Below, one piece after another: positions 15,869-24,294 of a stretch of 51,890 nucleotides of DNA. The translations under genes and the position numbers were made by a program. Positions within the stretch are counted from its first letter, which is position 1. Each line of letters begins with the position of its first letter. The stretch is from contig NZ_JAMHGA010000005.1 of assembly GCF_023660105.1 (NCBI RefSeq), forward strand, positions 1 through 51,890, read 5' to 3'. The notes beneath the pieces are model-generated. The model was not told where the DNA came from. It was given only the letters and a program-made list of their open reading frames with translations, and made no database searches. The DNA comes from Desulfovibrio aminophilus (GTDB taxonomy: Bacteria; Desulfobacterota; Desulfovibrionia; Desulfovibrionales; Desulfovibrionaceae).

Positions 15869-16136
15869 CGCCCCCCCGGCTTCGCCGGATCATGGAAACG
15901 CGGAGAGCCGGGAGCCTCTTGGCTGTTCTGAAGCCCCCCGAAGGGGGCGCGAAAGACCGCGCCGCTATCGGGTCCAGGCCTCAGGCCTGGCGAGGGGGCT
16001 GGGGGCGAGGAGCCCCCAGGGATTCGACTTTTCCGCAGACCGCCGAAGCCGGGGGGCCTTCGGCCCGTTTCAGAAAGGCGGAGAGACGGGAGTCTCTTTG
16101 GTTTTCTGTAACCCGCCGAAGGCGGCGGCGAAGCCG
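15869..16136. repeat. R1 copies with an embedded R3 palindromic repeat
   Basis: R1 material at 15869-15950 and 16025-16136 flanks R3 at 15951-15992, which shares about 40 identical bases with 32149-32189 and contains the palindrome CCAGGCCTCAGGCCTGG. A GC-rich hairpin (GGGGGCT/AGCCCCC) follows R3. No gene is seen between 15798 and 16137. Confidence 0.8.
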
Positions 16137-16137
16137 G

Positions 16138-16443
16138 TCAACTGGTGGGCAGGCCGAACTCGGCCACGAACGGAGCCAGGTCCCCGCGCACGACGAGGCC
16201 CCCGGGCCCGCGGTCGATCTCCATGTCCCCGCGCAGCGCGGCGGACAGGCCCCGTTCCACGGCCAGCGGCACGCCCTGGACCTCCAGCAGGTCGTCTCCC
16301 TCTCGCGGCCCCTCCAGGGCCGCCGCCAGGCGTCGCCTGGCCCCGCCTCAGCCCGCCGTGAGAGAGATCCGCAGCCGTTCCGCGCCGGAGGCGGGCAGCA
16401 GGAATCCGATCTCGTCCAGGGCCGCGCTCGTGAACCGGATCAT
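16138..16443 (-). CDS. HesB/IscA-like selenoprotein with in-frame UGA
   Basis: A 102-codon frame from ATG 16443 (ribosome-binding site GGAGAGTTGTCC) is interrupted by one TGA at 16348-16350. Read as selenocysteine it gives 101 aa with Sec32 in RISLTAG-U-GGARRRLAAALEG. The rest (GDDLLEVQGVPLAVERGL, then MEIDRGPGGLVV) matches the HesB/IscA fold, where this position holds the first metal-binding Cys (GGCSGP-like). HesB-like selenoproteins are known in Sec-using deltaproteobacteria. A tight hairpin starts 6 nt after the UGA, the place expected for a bacterial SECIS. Role: probably Fe-S or metal handling. An alternative is a nonsense pseudogene, but the frame remains homologous on both sides. Standard gene calling would truncate or miss it. 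Confidence 0.85.
16325..16341 (-). promoter_or_regulatory. Candidate bacterial SECIS hairpin
   Basis: On the minus strand GCCAGGC-GAC-GCCTGGC forms a perfect 7-bp stem with its apical loop about 14-16 nt after the UGA (16348-16350) and a G at the first loop position, as bacterial SECIS elements require. Confidence 0.7.
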
Positions 16444-16509
16444 GGACAACTCTCCAAGTCTGCTTATCCTTACGCTTCAGGCACCCTAGCCCAATAAGGA
16501 CCAAAAATC

Positions 16510-17349
16510 ATGCCCGAACTGCCCGAGGTGGAGACCATCGCCCGGGGCCTGGACCCCGCCCTGCGGGGCCGCCGCATCCGTTCCGTGGACGTGCTCGACG
16601 CCATCAGCGCGCCCCAGGGGCCCAAGCCCTTGGCCAAGCGGCTGGCCGGACGCCGCGTCCTGGCCGTGCGCCGCCGGGCCAAGCTCCTGCTTCTGGACCT
16701 CGAGCCGGACCTCGTGCTGGCCGTGCATCTGCGCATGACCGGCGGCGTCACGGCGGACCTGGACACCGACGAGGTGCGCCGCTTCGCCCGCATCCGTTTC
16801 AACCTCGACGACGGCGGCTTCTTCGTCTTCACCGACATCCGCCGTTTCGGCTCCTGCCAGGCCTTCGCGCCCGCCGAACTGGCCGCCTGGCCGTTCTACG
16901 CCTCCCTCGGGCCCGAGCCCCTGGACATGTCGCCGGAGCTCTTCGTGGAACGTCTGGGCGCGGGCTCCCGGGCCATCAAGGCCGCGCTCCTGGACCAGAC
17001 GGTCCTGGCGGGGGTGGGCAACATCTACGCCGACGAGTCCCTGTTCCGCGCCGGAATCCGGCCCCAGGACAAGACCTCGGCCGTCTCCGCCCCCCGGCTG
17101 CGGCGACTCCACAAGGAACTCCAACAGGTCCTGGCCCAGGCCATCCGCGAAAACGGCTCCTCCATCCGCGACTACCGCGACGCGGGCGGCAACGCCGGGG
17201 CCTTCCAGAACCACTTCAACGTCTACGGCCGCGCGGGCGAAGCCTGCCGCGCCTGCGGCGCCACCCTGCGCGGGGCCAAGGTCGGCGGCCGGAGCACCAC
17301 CTACTGCCCCAAATGCCAACCGGCTTCGCCGCCGCCTTCGGCGGTCTAG
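16510..17349 (+). CDS. mutM: Formamidopyrimidine-DNA glycosylase
   Basis: 279 aa. The catalytic N-terminus PELPEVET (Pro1 and Glu2 after Met removal), the active-site Lys in RRRAKLLLL, VGNIYADESLF of the helix-two-turn-helix, and the C-terminal zinc finger CRACGATLRG...YCPKCQ are all present. It excises oxidised purines such as 8-oxoguanine. AAGGA precedes ATG by 9 nt; the gene is divergent from the selenoprotein gene. The protein normally ends just after the second zinc-finger CxxC; here nine extra residues (PASPPPSAV) are encoded by an R1 repeat, which also supplies the stop. Confidence 0.96.
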   Translation: MPELPEVETIARGLDPALRGRRIRSVDVLDAISAPQGPKPLAKRLAGRRVLAVRRRAKLLLLDLEPDLVLAVHLRMTGGVTADLDTDEVRRFARIRFNLDDGGFFVFTDIRRFGSCQAFAPAELAAWPFYASLGPEPLDMSPELFVERLGAGSRAIKAALLDQTVLAGVGNIYADESLFRAGIRPQDKTSAVSAPRLRRLHKELQQVLAQAIRENGSSIRDYRDAGGNAGAFQNHFNVYGRAGEACRACGATLRGAKVGGRSTTYCPKCQPASPPPSAV

Positions 17350-17480
17350 AGAAAGGCCGAGAGACTCCCGCCTCTTCCGCCTTTCCGCAAAAGGGGCCGA
17401 AGGCCCCCCGGCTTCGCCGCCGCCTTCGGCGGTTCACAGAAAGCAAAGAGGCCCTCGCCTTTATACCCCCTTCCGCCGCA
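17322..17480 (+). repeat. R1 repeats at 3' end of mutM
   Basis: CCGGCTTCGCCG/CCGCCTTCGGCGG stems, then TCTAGAGAAAGGCCGAGAG, and a second unit with GCAAAAGGGGCCGAAGGCC and GGTTCACAGAAAGC. It encodes the last nine codons and stop of mutM. Confidence 0.85.
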
Positions 17481-17492
17481 CGCCGCAGGCGG

Positions 17493-17637
17493 ACGCGAGA
17501 TGTGTTTTCACGAGCCAGGAAGGGACGGGGCAAGCTCGGCCCAACGAGCCGACACGACACCCATGGCCGGGGATGGATCGGGAATCGAGAGTGCGCGGCC
17601 CATGCCTGGGCGAGAAAACACACGAGTGGCCGTCCGG
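17493..17637. mobile_element. R2 element copy 2
   Basis: The left end GGCGGACGCGAGATGTGTTT then TCACGAGCCAGGAAGGG pairs, imperfectly inverted, with a right end whose complement reads GGACGGCCACTCGTGTGTTT then TCTCGCCCAGGCATGGGC. Non-coding core; R1 units flank it on both sides (the right one at about 17634-17705). The 475 bp between mutM and murJ contain only these repeats and the murJ promoter. Confidence 0.6.
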
Positions 17638-17824
17638 CTTCGCCGCCGCCTTCGGCGGTCTAGAGAAAGGCCGAGAGACTCCCGCCTCTTCCGCCTTTCC
17701 GCTCAGCCTTTTCGTGCCTCAACGGGGAGATAGAGATAGTCTTGATTTTTTGTAGGCAATCGTCGGAAAATAGGCTAGCTGCGGATTCAGGGGGTTGGGC
17801 CCGCGCCCGCCGCCAGGAATCCGC

Positions 17825-19369
17825 ATGACCCAGTCCGAGCATCGCCAGATCGCCAAGAACGCCTCGGTGGTGGCCGCCGCCACCCTGCTCTCCCGCATCC
17901 TCGGGTTCATCCGCGACGCCGTGGTGGCCGCCACCCTCGGCGCGGGCCTCGGCGCGGACGCCTTCTTCGTGGCCTTCCGCGTGCCCAACGTCCTGCGCCG
18001 CCTGTTCGCCGAAGGCTCCATGACCATGTCCTTCATCCCCGTGTTCCAGCGCCGCAAGGCCGAACTGGGCCTGGACACGGCCTTCGTCATGGCCCGCTCC
18101 ACCCTGCTCTGGCTCGTGGCCGTGGTGGGCGCGGTGGTCATCCTGGGCGAGGTCTTCGCCGGGCCCCTGACCCAGGCCATCGCCCCGGGATTCGGAAACA
18201 ATCCCGGCCAGCTGGAAACGGCCACGAACCTGCTGCGGATCTGCTTCCCGTACATCCTGCTCATCTCCGGCGTGGGCCTGTGCATGGGCGTGCTGAACAG
18301 CCTGGGCCACTTCACGGCCCCGGCGCTCTCGCCCGTGGTGCTCAACATCGCGCTCATCGCGGCCGCTCTCCTCGGCTGGCGGCTCGGCCTGGACGTGGCC
18401 CACTGCCTGGCCTGGGGCGTGCTGGCCGGCGGCGCGCTCCAGTGGCTCTCGCAGCTGCCGGCCCTGCGCGCCCGGGGCTTCACCTGGCGCGGCGAACGCT
18501 CCTGGCGCGACCCCGGGGTCAAGCGCATGGGCCTGCTCATGCTCCCCACGGTGGTGGGCGCGGCGGTCTACCAGCTGAACATCCTGCTCGGCACGCTCCT
18601 GGCCTCGTTCCTGCCCGTGGGCAGCATCTCCTACCTCTACTACGCCGACCGGCTGGTGGAGTTCCCCCTGGGCGTGTTCGGGCTGGCCGTGTCCACGGCC
18701 GCGCTGCCGAGCCTTTCGGCCCTGGCCGCCACGGGCAAGGACCAGGAGTTCGGCTCCGTGCTCTCCTCCACCATGCGGCTGACCCTGTTCATCAGCCTGC
18801 CCGCCATGGCCGGACTGATGGCCCTGGCCGAGCCCATCGTGGGCCTGCTCTTCGGGCGCGGGCGCTTCGATCCCCAGGCCGTGGCCGCCACGTCCCAGGC
18901 CCTGCGGGCCTTCGCCCTGGGCCTGCCCTTCGCGGCCCTGGCCCGGCCCCTGGCCTCGGCCTTCTACGCCCGCGAAAACACGCGCACTCCGGTGGTCGTG
19001 GCCGGGGTCTGCATGGTGGTCAACGTGGGCCTCGGCGCGCTGCTCATGCAGGTGCTGGCGCACGTGGGGCTGGCCCTGGCCGTGGCCGCGTCCTCGGCCG
19101 TGAACTTCTCGGCCCTGGCCTGGATCATGCGCCGCCACGTGGGCAGGCTCCTGCCCTGGCGCTCCCTGGCGCGGATGGCCGGGCTCTCGGCCCTGGTCTT
19201 CCTGGCGGCCCTGGCCACGGCCGGCGCGCCCTTCTGGATCTGGCTCGGCGGCATCCCGCTCTGGGCCGCGCTCTATGTCCTCGCGGGCCGTCTCATGGGC
19301 ATGGACGAAGCCCGGATGTTCACCGGCATGCTCCGCTCCCGGCTCCCGCGCCGCGCGGGCGGGGCGTGA
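17825..19369 (+). CDS. murJ: Lipid II flippase MurJ (MviN)
   Basis: 514 aa, a polytopic MATE-like membrane protein of about 14 helices with MurJ signatures: SRILGFIRDAVVAATLGAG, ADAFFVAFRVPNVLRRLFAEG and FIPVF. It translocates the peptidoglycan precursor lipid II across the inner membrane. The ATG at 17825 (AGGAATCCGC upstream) is preferred over a GTG 30 nt earlier. A long hairpin (19378-19414) separates it from the following methyltransferase gene on the same strand. Confidence 0.95.
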   Translation: MTQSEHRQIAKNASVVAAATLLSRILGFIRDAVVAATLGAGLGADAFFVAFRVPNVLRRLFAEGSMTMSFIPVFQRRKAELGLDTAFVMARSTLLWLVAVVGAVVILGEVFAGPLTQAIAPGFGNNPGQLETATNLLRICFPYILLISGVGLCMGVLNSLGHFTAPALSPVVLNIALIAAALLGWRLGLDVAHCLAWGVLAGGALQWLSQLPALRARGFTWRGERSWRDPGVKRMGLLMLPTVVGAAVYQLNILLGTLLASFLPVGSISYLYYADRLVEFPLGVFGLAVSTAALPSLSALAATGKDQEFGSVLSSTMRLTLFISLPAMAGLMALAEPIVGLLFGRGRFDPQAVAATSQALRAFALGLPFAALARPLASAFYARENTRTPVVVAGVCMVVNVGLGALLMQVLAHVGLALAVAASSAVNFSALAWIMRRHVGRLLPWRSLARMAGLSALVFLAALATAGAPFWIWLGGIPLWAALYVLAGRLMGMDEARMFTGMLRSRLPRRAGGA

Positions 19370-19377
19370 TGATCGTT

Positions 19378-19414
19378 CGCCGGAACAACCCGGAAAACCG
19401 GGCCCATTCCGGCG
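19378..19414 (+). promoter_or_regulatory. Intergenic hairpin between murJ and the methyltransferase gene
   Basis: CGCCGGAA pairs with TTCCGGCG and an inner CCCGG pairs with CCGGG around AAAA. It is followed by an A-rich rather than T-rich tract, so it is more likely a processing or partial-termination hairpin than a strong terminator. Confidence 0.5.
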
Positions 19415-19459
19415 ACGGAAAAAGAAAAATCAGCGATCACGCAACGTTGGGGCCTCGGC

Positions 19460-20227
19460 ATGGATGACCGTATCCGCATGCAGCGATCCGCCTTCCCGCG
19501 CGGGCTGTCGCAAAGCAAGACAGGCCATAGGTTTTCCGTGGATTCCCTGCTCCTGGCCTCCTTTGCGAGAATCCGTCGGAAAGACCGCCGGGGGCTCGAT
19601 CTGGGCACCGGCTGCGGGGTGGTGGGGCTGGCCCTGCTCCTCCTGCACCCGGACCAGAACCTGCGGATCACGGGCCTGGACATCGACCCGGAAATGGCGC
19701 GCCACGCCTCGATCAATGCGGAACGTCTCGGACTCCAACAGCACTTCAACATACTGAACGAAGACGTGTCGTCATACAGAACGTCGAACGAACCACCCCA
19801 TGACTTCGTATCGTGCAATCCGCCCTGGCGCGATCCCGCAAGCGGGCGGCTGAGTCCCGGGCCGGACAAGGCCCGCGCCAGGGCCGAACTGGACGCCGGA
19901 CTGGACGCCTTCGCCTCGGCCGCGTCCCGGGCCCTGGGCGCGCGCGGCCGCTTCTTCCTGCTCCACACCCCGGACCGCCTGGAGGCCGTGCTGGCCTCCT
20001 GCCGGGCCCACGGCCTGGCCCCCAAGCGCCTGCGGCTCGTCCACGGCCACGCCGAGGCCCCGGCCCGGGCGCTCCTCCTGGAGGCCGTGCGCAACGGCGC
20101 GCCGGGGCTCGCCGTGGAGCCGCCGCTCCTGCTCTATCGCGGCCCGGAGCCGAACGCCCCGCACACCGGGACGGCCCTTGCCTTTTGCCCGTTTCTGGGG
20201 TGCAATCGGGCGGCAATGAAGGAGTGA
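19460..20227 (+). CDS. SAM-dependent methyltransferase, tRNA1(Val) A37 N6-type
   Basis: 255 aa. SAM-binding motif I DLGTGCGVVGLALL, an acidic motif ITGLDIDPEM and the catalytic CNPPW (NPP[Y/W], N6-adenine or glutamine methylation). The N-terminal SKTGHRFSVDSLLLASF matches the TrmN6/YfiC-type start, so N6-methylation of A37 in a tRNA is the likely reaction. The next gene follows after 4 nt. Middle codons (19740-19810) are noticeably less GC-biased than their surroundings. Confidence 0.85.
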   Translation: MDDRIRMQRSAFPRGLSQSKTGHRFSVDSLLLASFARIRRKDRRGLDLGTGCGVVGLALLLLHPDQNLRITGLDIDPEMARHASINAERLGLQQHFNILNEDVSSYRTSNEPPHDFVSCNPPWRDPASGRLSPGPDKARARAELDAGLDAFASAASRALGARGRFFLLHTPDRLEAVLASCRAHGLAPKRLRLVHGHAEAPARALLLEAVRNGAPGLAVEPPLLLYRGPEPNAPHTGTALAFCPFLGCNRAAMKE

Positions 20228-20231
20228 CCCC

Positions 20232-20678
20232 ATGCGACAAGCGCACCTCGCCCGGCTGGCCCCCTGCGGCCTGAACTGCGGCGCCTGCCTCGCCTTTTCC
20301 GGCGGCCCGGTCCAGGAGGCGGCCCAGGCCCTGATCCGCGCCCTGGGCCCCAACTTCGCGCCCTACGCCGAGCGCTTCACGGCCATGAACCCTGTCTTCG
20401 CCGACTATCCGGCCTTCGCCCGGCTCCTGGAATTCCTGGGCCACGGCTCCTGCGGCGGCTGCCGCCAGTCCGGCTGCCTGTTCCAGGCCTGCGGGGTGCA
20501 TGCCTGCGTGCGCGACAAGGGCCTGGACTTCTGCTTCCAGTGCGACGACTTTCCCTGCGATTCCCACGGCCTGCCCCCGGCCCTGGCCGAGCGCTGGCGG
20601 GCCAACAACGAGCGCATGCGCGACGAGGGCCCGGAGGCCTACTGGCTGCGCATCAAGGACAAGCCGAGATACCCGTAG
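20232..20678 (+). CDS. DUF3795-like cysteine-rich protein
   Basis: 148 aa. Cys pattern LAPCGLNCGACLAF, CGGCRQSGCLFQACGVHACV and FCFQCDDFPCDS, typical of DUF3795 proteins believed to bind zinc or an Fe-S centre; enzymatic role unknown. GGAG precedes ATG by 7 nt. Its TAG stop directly abuts the ATG of the next gene, so it lies in the same transcript as the split Rad50-like cassette, though a shared function is not implied. Confidence 0.85.
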   Translation: MRQAHLARLAPCGLNCGACLAFSGGPVQEAAQALIRALGPNFAPYAERFTAMNPVFADYPAFARLLEFLGHGSCGGCRQSGCLFQACGVHACVRDKGLDFCFQCDDFPCDSHGLPPALAERWRANNERMRDEGPEAYWLRIKDKPRYP

Positions 20679-22016
20679 ATGATCGCCCGCCTCACCTTGG
20701 AAAACTTCATGGCCCACGCCCGCACCGAGCTGGAGCTGGGCCCGGGCGTCACGGCCCTCACCGGCCCCAACAACGTGGGCAAGTCCGCCGTGGTCGAGGC
20801 CCTGCGCTGCCTGACCCAGAACCCCGCGCCGCGCCACGTCATCCGCCACGGGGCCAAGGAGGCCCGCGTGAGCGTCGAGCTGGACGACGGCACCCGCGTG
20901 GTCTGGATCAGGAAGAAGGCCGGCGCGGGCTACCAGCTCTGGCGGCCCGGGGCCGAGGCCCCGGAGGAGTTCTGGAAGCTCGGGCGCGGCGGCGTGCCCG
21001 ACGAGGTGCGCGAGGCCCTGCGCCTGGAGACCGTGGCCCTGGAGAACCGCGACGACGCCATCGACGTGCACCTCGGCAACCAGCGCCAGCCCATCTTTCT
21101 GCTCAACGAGCCGCCCTCGGTGGCGGCCTCCTTCTTCGCCGCCTCCAGCGAGAGCGCCCACCTCCTGGCCATGCAGGACGCGCTCAAGCGCCGGACCCAG
21201 GACGCCCGGCGCGACCAGGCCCGGGCCTCCGCCCGCCTGAAGGACATCCAGGACGCCCTGGACCGCCTCTCCGGCCTGCCGGACCTCGATCTGGCCCTGG
21301 CCGAGGCCCGCGACGAGGAAGACGCGCTGCGCCGCTCCGGCGAGGGCATTCCGGCCCTGGAGGACTGGCTTTCCCGCCGCGCGGGCCTGAAGCGCGATGC
21401 CGAGGCCGCCGCCCGCCGCGCCCGCGTCCTGGAACCCCTGGCCGCGCCGCCCGCCGCGGCCCCCACGGACCGCCTGGCGGCCCTGCTCCGCGACCTCCGT
21501 TTTGCCCGCGCCGCCCGTGAATCGTCCCGGGCCAAGGCCGCCGCCCTGTCTTCCCTCTCGGAACCCGCGCCCCCGGCCGCGACCGCGCGGCCCGCGGGGA
21601 TGCTGGCCGAGCTGCGCGGCCTGCTCCGCCGGCGCGCGGCCGTATTGGCGCGAACCGCCGCCCTGGCCCCGCTGGCCGAGGCCCCGGCCCCGGCTCCCAC
21701 GGCCCGGATCGCGGAGCTGGCCCGGGGCATCCGGTCCCTGAAGGCCGAGGAAAAGGCCCTCTCCGGCCGGTTCGCGGCCCTGGCCGCATTGCGCGAGTCC
21801 CCAGCCATCCGCAAGGCCGACGCCCTGGCCGACCTGCTGCGCCGCCTGTCCGAGTCCCGGGCCGCCCAGGACGCCGCCCGCAAGGCCTTCGAGGATTGCG
21901 CCGCGCGGCTCGACGGCCTGCGCGCCGAGATCGCCGCCCGGCTCGACGCCGTCGGCGTCTGCCCCACCTGCGGCGCGGGCCTGGACCTGGCCCGCTTCAT
22001 CCGGGAGGACGCATGA
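20679..22016 (+). CDS. Rad50/SbcC-like ATPase, N-terminal half only
   Basis: 445 aa. A RecF/SMC-like head: IARLTLENFMAHARTELEL, then Walker A GPNNVGKSA (Lys35). A beta-rich lobe (LDDGTRVVWIRKK) follows, then about 280 residues of Ala/Arg/Glu-rich coiled coil. The protein ends near a zinc-hook-like CPTCGAG (about 433) and a short tail. No signature motif, Walker B or D-loop is present: the protein stops where Rad50 turns at its hook. The missing C-terminal head half is encoded two genes downstream (23261-23917). The stop overlaps the nuclease gene start (ATGA). The two halves presumably assemble into one ABC ATPase head. Confidence 0.85.
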   Translation: MIARLTLENFMAHARTELELGPGVTALTGPNNVGKSAVVEALRCLTQNPAPRHVIRHGAKEARVSVELDDGTRVVWIRKKAGAGYQLWRPGAEAPEEFWKLGRGGVPDEVREALRLETVALENRDDAIDVHLGNQRQPIFLLNEPPSVAASFFAASSESAHLLAMQDALKRRTQDARRDQARASARLKDIQDALDRLSGLPDLDLALAEARDEEDALRRSGEGIPALEDWLSRRAGLKRDAEAAARRARVLEPLAAPPAAAPTDRLAALLRDLRFARAARESSRAKAAALSSLSEPAPPAATARPAGMLAELRGLLRRRAAVLARTAALAPLAEAPAPAPTARIAELARGIRSLKAEEKALSGRFAALAALRESPAIRKADALADLLRRLSESRAAQDAARKAFEDCAARLDGLRAEIAARLDAVGVCPTCGAGLDLARFIREDA

Positions 22017-22969
22017 GCCTGCCCCGCGTCCGGGCCTCGGGCCTGCTCTTCGCCGCCGACCCCCACGTGGCCGACACGCCCCCGGGCCAACGCCTGCCCG
22101 GCTACCGCGAGCAGGTCCTGGACAAGCTGGCGGCCTGGCTCGACCTGGCCCGCGGGCTGGACGCCCTGCCCGTGCTCCTGGGCGACCTCTTCCACTGGCC
22201 GCGCGAGAACTCCAACGCCATGCTGGTGGCGCTCATGCGCCTGTTCTCGCCCCAGCGGCCCTTCGTCCTGGTGGGCAACCACGACAAGCACCTGGCCCGG
22301 CTCACCAGCGACGTCTCCCTCTCCGTGCTGGCCGAGGCCGGGGCCCTGCGCCCCCTGTCCGAGCCCGGGCCCGCCTTCGTCCTGGAAACCCCGACCGGCG
22401 AGGCCCTGGTCGGCGCGAGCCCGGACGGATCGCCCCTGCCCTCGCGCTTCGAGCCCGCGCCCGGCGATCCCGGAACCGTGGTCTGGCTCACGCACCACAA
22501 CATCCGCTTCCCGGAGTTCGAGGCCCGGGCCCACGGCATCCACGAGCTGCCGGGCATCGACCTGGTGGTCAACGGCCACATCCACCGGCCCCAGCCCGAC
22601 GTGCGCGCCGGGGCCACGCTCTGGGTCAACCCCGGGAACATCACCCGCCTGACCTTCACCCGCCGTTCCAAGGAGCGCCGCCCGGCCGTGTTCTTCTGGG
22701 CCCCGGGCCGCGAGGCCCTGGAACGCCGCGAACTGCCCTTCCTGCCCTTCGAGCAGGTCTTCCCGGACCAGGAGTTCCCGCCCGAGGAACAGGAGGCCGA
22801 GGGCGAGTCCCGCTTCATCCAGGGCCTGGAACGCCTGGCCTGGCGGCGCACCGGCGAGGGCACCGGGCTCAGGCAGTTCCTGCAAACCAATCTGAACCCC
22901 GAACTCCCGGAGAGCGCGCTCGTCTGGGAGCTGTACAAGGAGGTCGTGCATGGTTCCGAAGCCGAATGA
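22013..22969 (+). CDS. SbcD/Mre11-like metallophosphoesterase nuclease
   Basis: 318 aa. All five calcineurin-like motifs of Mre11/SbcD nucleases are visible: ADPHV (DxH), LGDLFHW (GDxxH/D), VGNHDKH (GNHD), LTHHN and NGHIHRPQ (GHxH). The C-terminus (about 230-318) carries an acidic stretch (PEEQEAEGESRF) instead of the usual SbcD capping domain. Predicted to be the manganese-dependent DNA nuclease partner of the split ATPase. It overlaps the preceding gene by 4 nt and the following one by 20 nt. Confidence 0.88.
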   Translation: MSLPRVRASGLLFAADPHVADTPPGQRLPGYREQVLDKLAAWLDLARGLDALPVLLGDLFHWPRENSNAMLVALMRLFSPQRPFVLVGNHDKHLARLTSDVSLSVLAEAGALRPLSEPGPAFVLETPTGEALVGASPDGSPLPSRFEPAPGDPGTVVWLTHHNIRFPEFEARAHGIHELPGIDLVVNGHIHRPQPDVRAGATLWVNPGNITRLTFTRRSKERRPAVFFWAPGREALERRELPFLPFEQVFPDQEFPPEEQEAEGESRFIQGLERLAWRRTGEGTGLRQFLQTNLNPELPESALVWELYKEVVHGSEAE

Positions 22970-23264
22970 GGACCAGGCCCTGGAGGCCGAACTGGAGGCC
23001 CTGCGCCGCCGCTACGAGGGGCTCAAGGAGCAGAAGGTCCGGCTGGAGCAGGACCAGGCCCACCTGGCCGGACGCATCACCGAGCTGGAGGACGCGGCCC
23101 GGGCCGAGTTCGGCACCGCCGACCCGGCCGAGCTGGAACGCCTCCTGGAAGAGCGCCGGGCCGAGAACCGGCGGCTCGTGGAGGAGTACCGCAAGCATCT
23201 GCAAGGCATTCAGGAAAACCTCTCAACCATTGAGGCCCAAGCCTCCGGGGACGAGCGCCGGTGA
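22950..23264 (+). CDS. Short coiled-coil protein between nuclease and ATPase half
   Basis: 104 aa, nearly all predicted coiled coil (heptad-rich EAELEALRRRYEGLKEQK and ELERLLEERRAENRRLVEEY). Excellent ribosome-binding site (AAGGAGGT) inside the nuclease gene; the stop overlaps the next start (GTGA). Position and overlaps suggest it is a structural subunit of the same complex, possibly providing the descending coiled-coil arm missing from the split Rad50-like ATPase. No family recognised. Confidence 0.75.
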   Translation: MVPKPNEDQALEAELEALRRRYEGLKEQKVRLEQDQAHLAGRITELEDAARAEFGTADPAELERLLEERRAENRRLVEEYRKHLQGIQENLSTIEAQASGDERR

Positions 23265-23917
23265 ACGGACCGCAAGACTCCCCCATGCCCGACGCGCGCG
23301 CCCTGGAGCGCCGCCTGGACCGGCTCCAGGCCCGGGCCGAATCCCTGGCCGCCGAGCACGGCCGCGTGCGCGCCGAGGAGGCCTCCCTCTCGGCCTTCCT
23401 GGACCTCGCGCCCCGCGCGGCCCGCACCCTGGAAGACCTGGCCACGGCCCTGTTCGGCGAGCTGCTGGACGAGATCGAGGCCAATCTGACCTACGCCGTG
23501 CGCGAAATCCTGGGCCAGGACCGCACCGTCACCAGCCTGCGCGAGGTCAAGAACAACCGCCTCCAGGTCACGTTCCAGATCCACGCCGGAGACCGGCCCG
23601 AGGACCTGGAGGACATCCTCCTCGGCCAGGGCGGCAGCGTCTGCAACATCCTCTCCGTGGGCCTGCGGCTCATCGCCCTGTCCCAGCTCGACCCAGCACG
23701 GCACCGGCCCTTCCTGGTCCTCGACGAACAGGACTGCTGGCTGCGGCCCGCCCTGGTGCCCCGCTTCATGAAGTGCATCGCCGAGATCGCCAAGCGCCTC
23801 AACCTCCAGGTCCTGGTCATCAGCCACCACCCCCTGGACCTGTTCGTCAACGCCTGCGACCGCGTCCTCACCCTGGTCCCCGACCGCCTCCTCGGCGCGG
23901 GCTTCGCCCGTTCATAG
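23261..23917 (+). CDS. Rad50/SbcC-like ATPase, C-terminal half
   Basis: 218 aa from GTG 23261 (or ATG 23285). A coiled-coil start (about 10-70) leads into an ABC-ATPase C-lobe: LGQGGSVCNILSVGLRLIAL in the place of the signature helix (degenerate LSGGQ), Walker B FLVLDEQD (Asp155, Glu156) and the H-loop VLVISHHP. There is no Walker A, so it must pair with the N-terminal half at 20679. It is the last gene of the overlapping cassette; its final codons (GCCCGTTCATAG) run into an R1 repeat. Confidence 0.83.
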   Translation: MNGPQDSPMPDARALERRLDRLQARAESLAAEHGRVRAEEASLSAFLDLAPRAARTLEDLATALFGELLDEIEANLTYAVREILGQDRTVTSLREVKNNRLQVTFQIHAGDRPEDLEDILLGQGGSVCNILSVGLRLIALSQLDPARHRPFLVLDEQDCWLRPALVPRFMKCIAEIAKRLNLQVLVISHHPLDLFVNACDRVLTLVPDRLLGAGFARS

Positions 23918-24112
23918 AAAACCGAAGAAGCTCCCATCCCCTGTCTTTCTGAAGACCGGCTTCGCCGCCCCCTTCGGGGGTCTCCAGAACAGCCAAGAGA
24001 CTCCCGGCTCCCCGCCTTTCCGAAACGGGGCGAAGCCCCCCCATTCGGGGGTTCATGGAACGGCCAAGAGGCTTTCGTCTCTCCGCTTTTCTGAAACGGG
24101 GCGAAGCGCATG
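23902..24112 (+). repeat. R1 repeats downstream of the split-ATPase cassette
   Basis: Three consecutive R1 units with CCGGCTTCGCCG, CCCCCTTCGGGGG and CCCCCATTCGGGGG stems and TTTCTGAAACGGGGCGAAGC right arms. The rest of the 377-bp gap (24113-24294) is the promoter and leader of the chemoreceptor gene; TATGATAGGG near 24200 could be a -10 element. Confidence 0.8.
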
Positions 24113-24294
24113 CCGGTTTCCCATGAAGGGCCGAAGCTCGCTGGGCCGCCTTTATATTTTCCTATTCGTCACGCGATTTCGATTGCCCCAACGTCCCATT
24201 ATGATAGGGATTCCCCCTGCCGCCGCGCCGCCATCGGGGGGAGCGCACGGCGCAACGCCACGTCCTCACCTTCTCTTCATCTCAGGGGAAACGC

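Noticed and set aside
16138-16443. Reading the gene with the internal TGA as a pseudogene
   Set aside because: Only one stop is present, at the exact position of a metal-binding Cys, with continued homology and a SECIS-like hairpin; selenocysteine is the simpler explanation.
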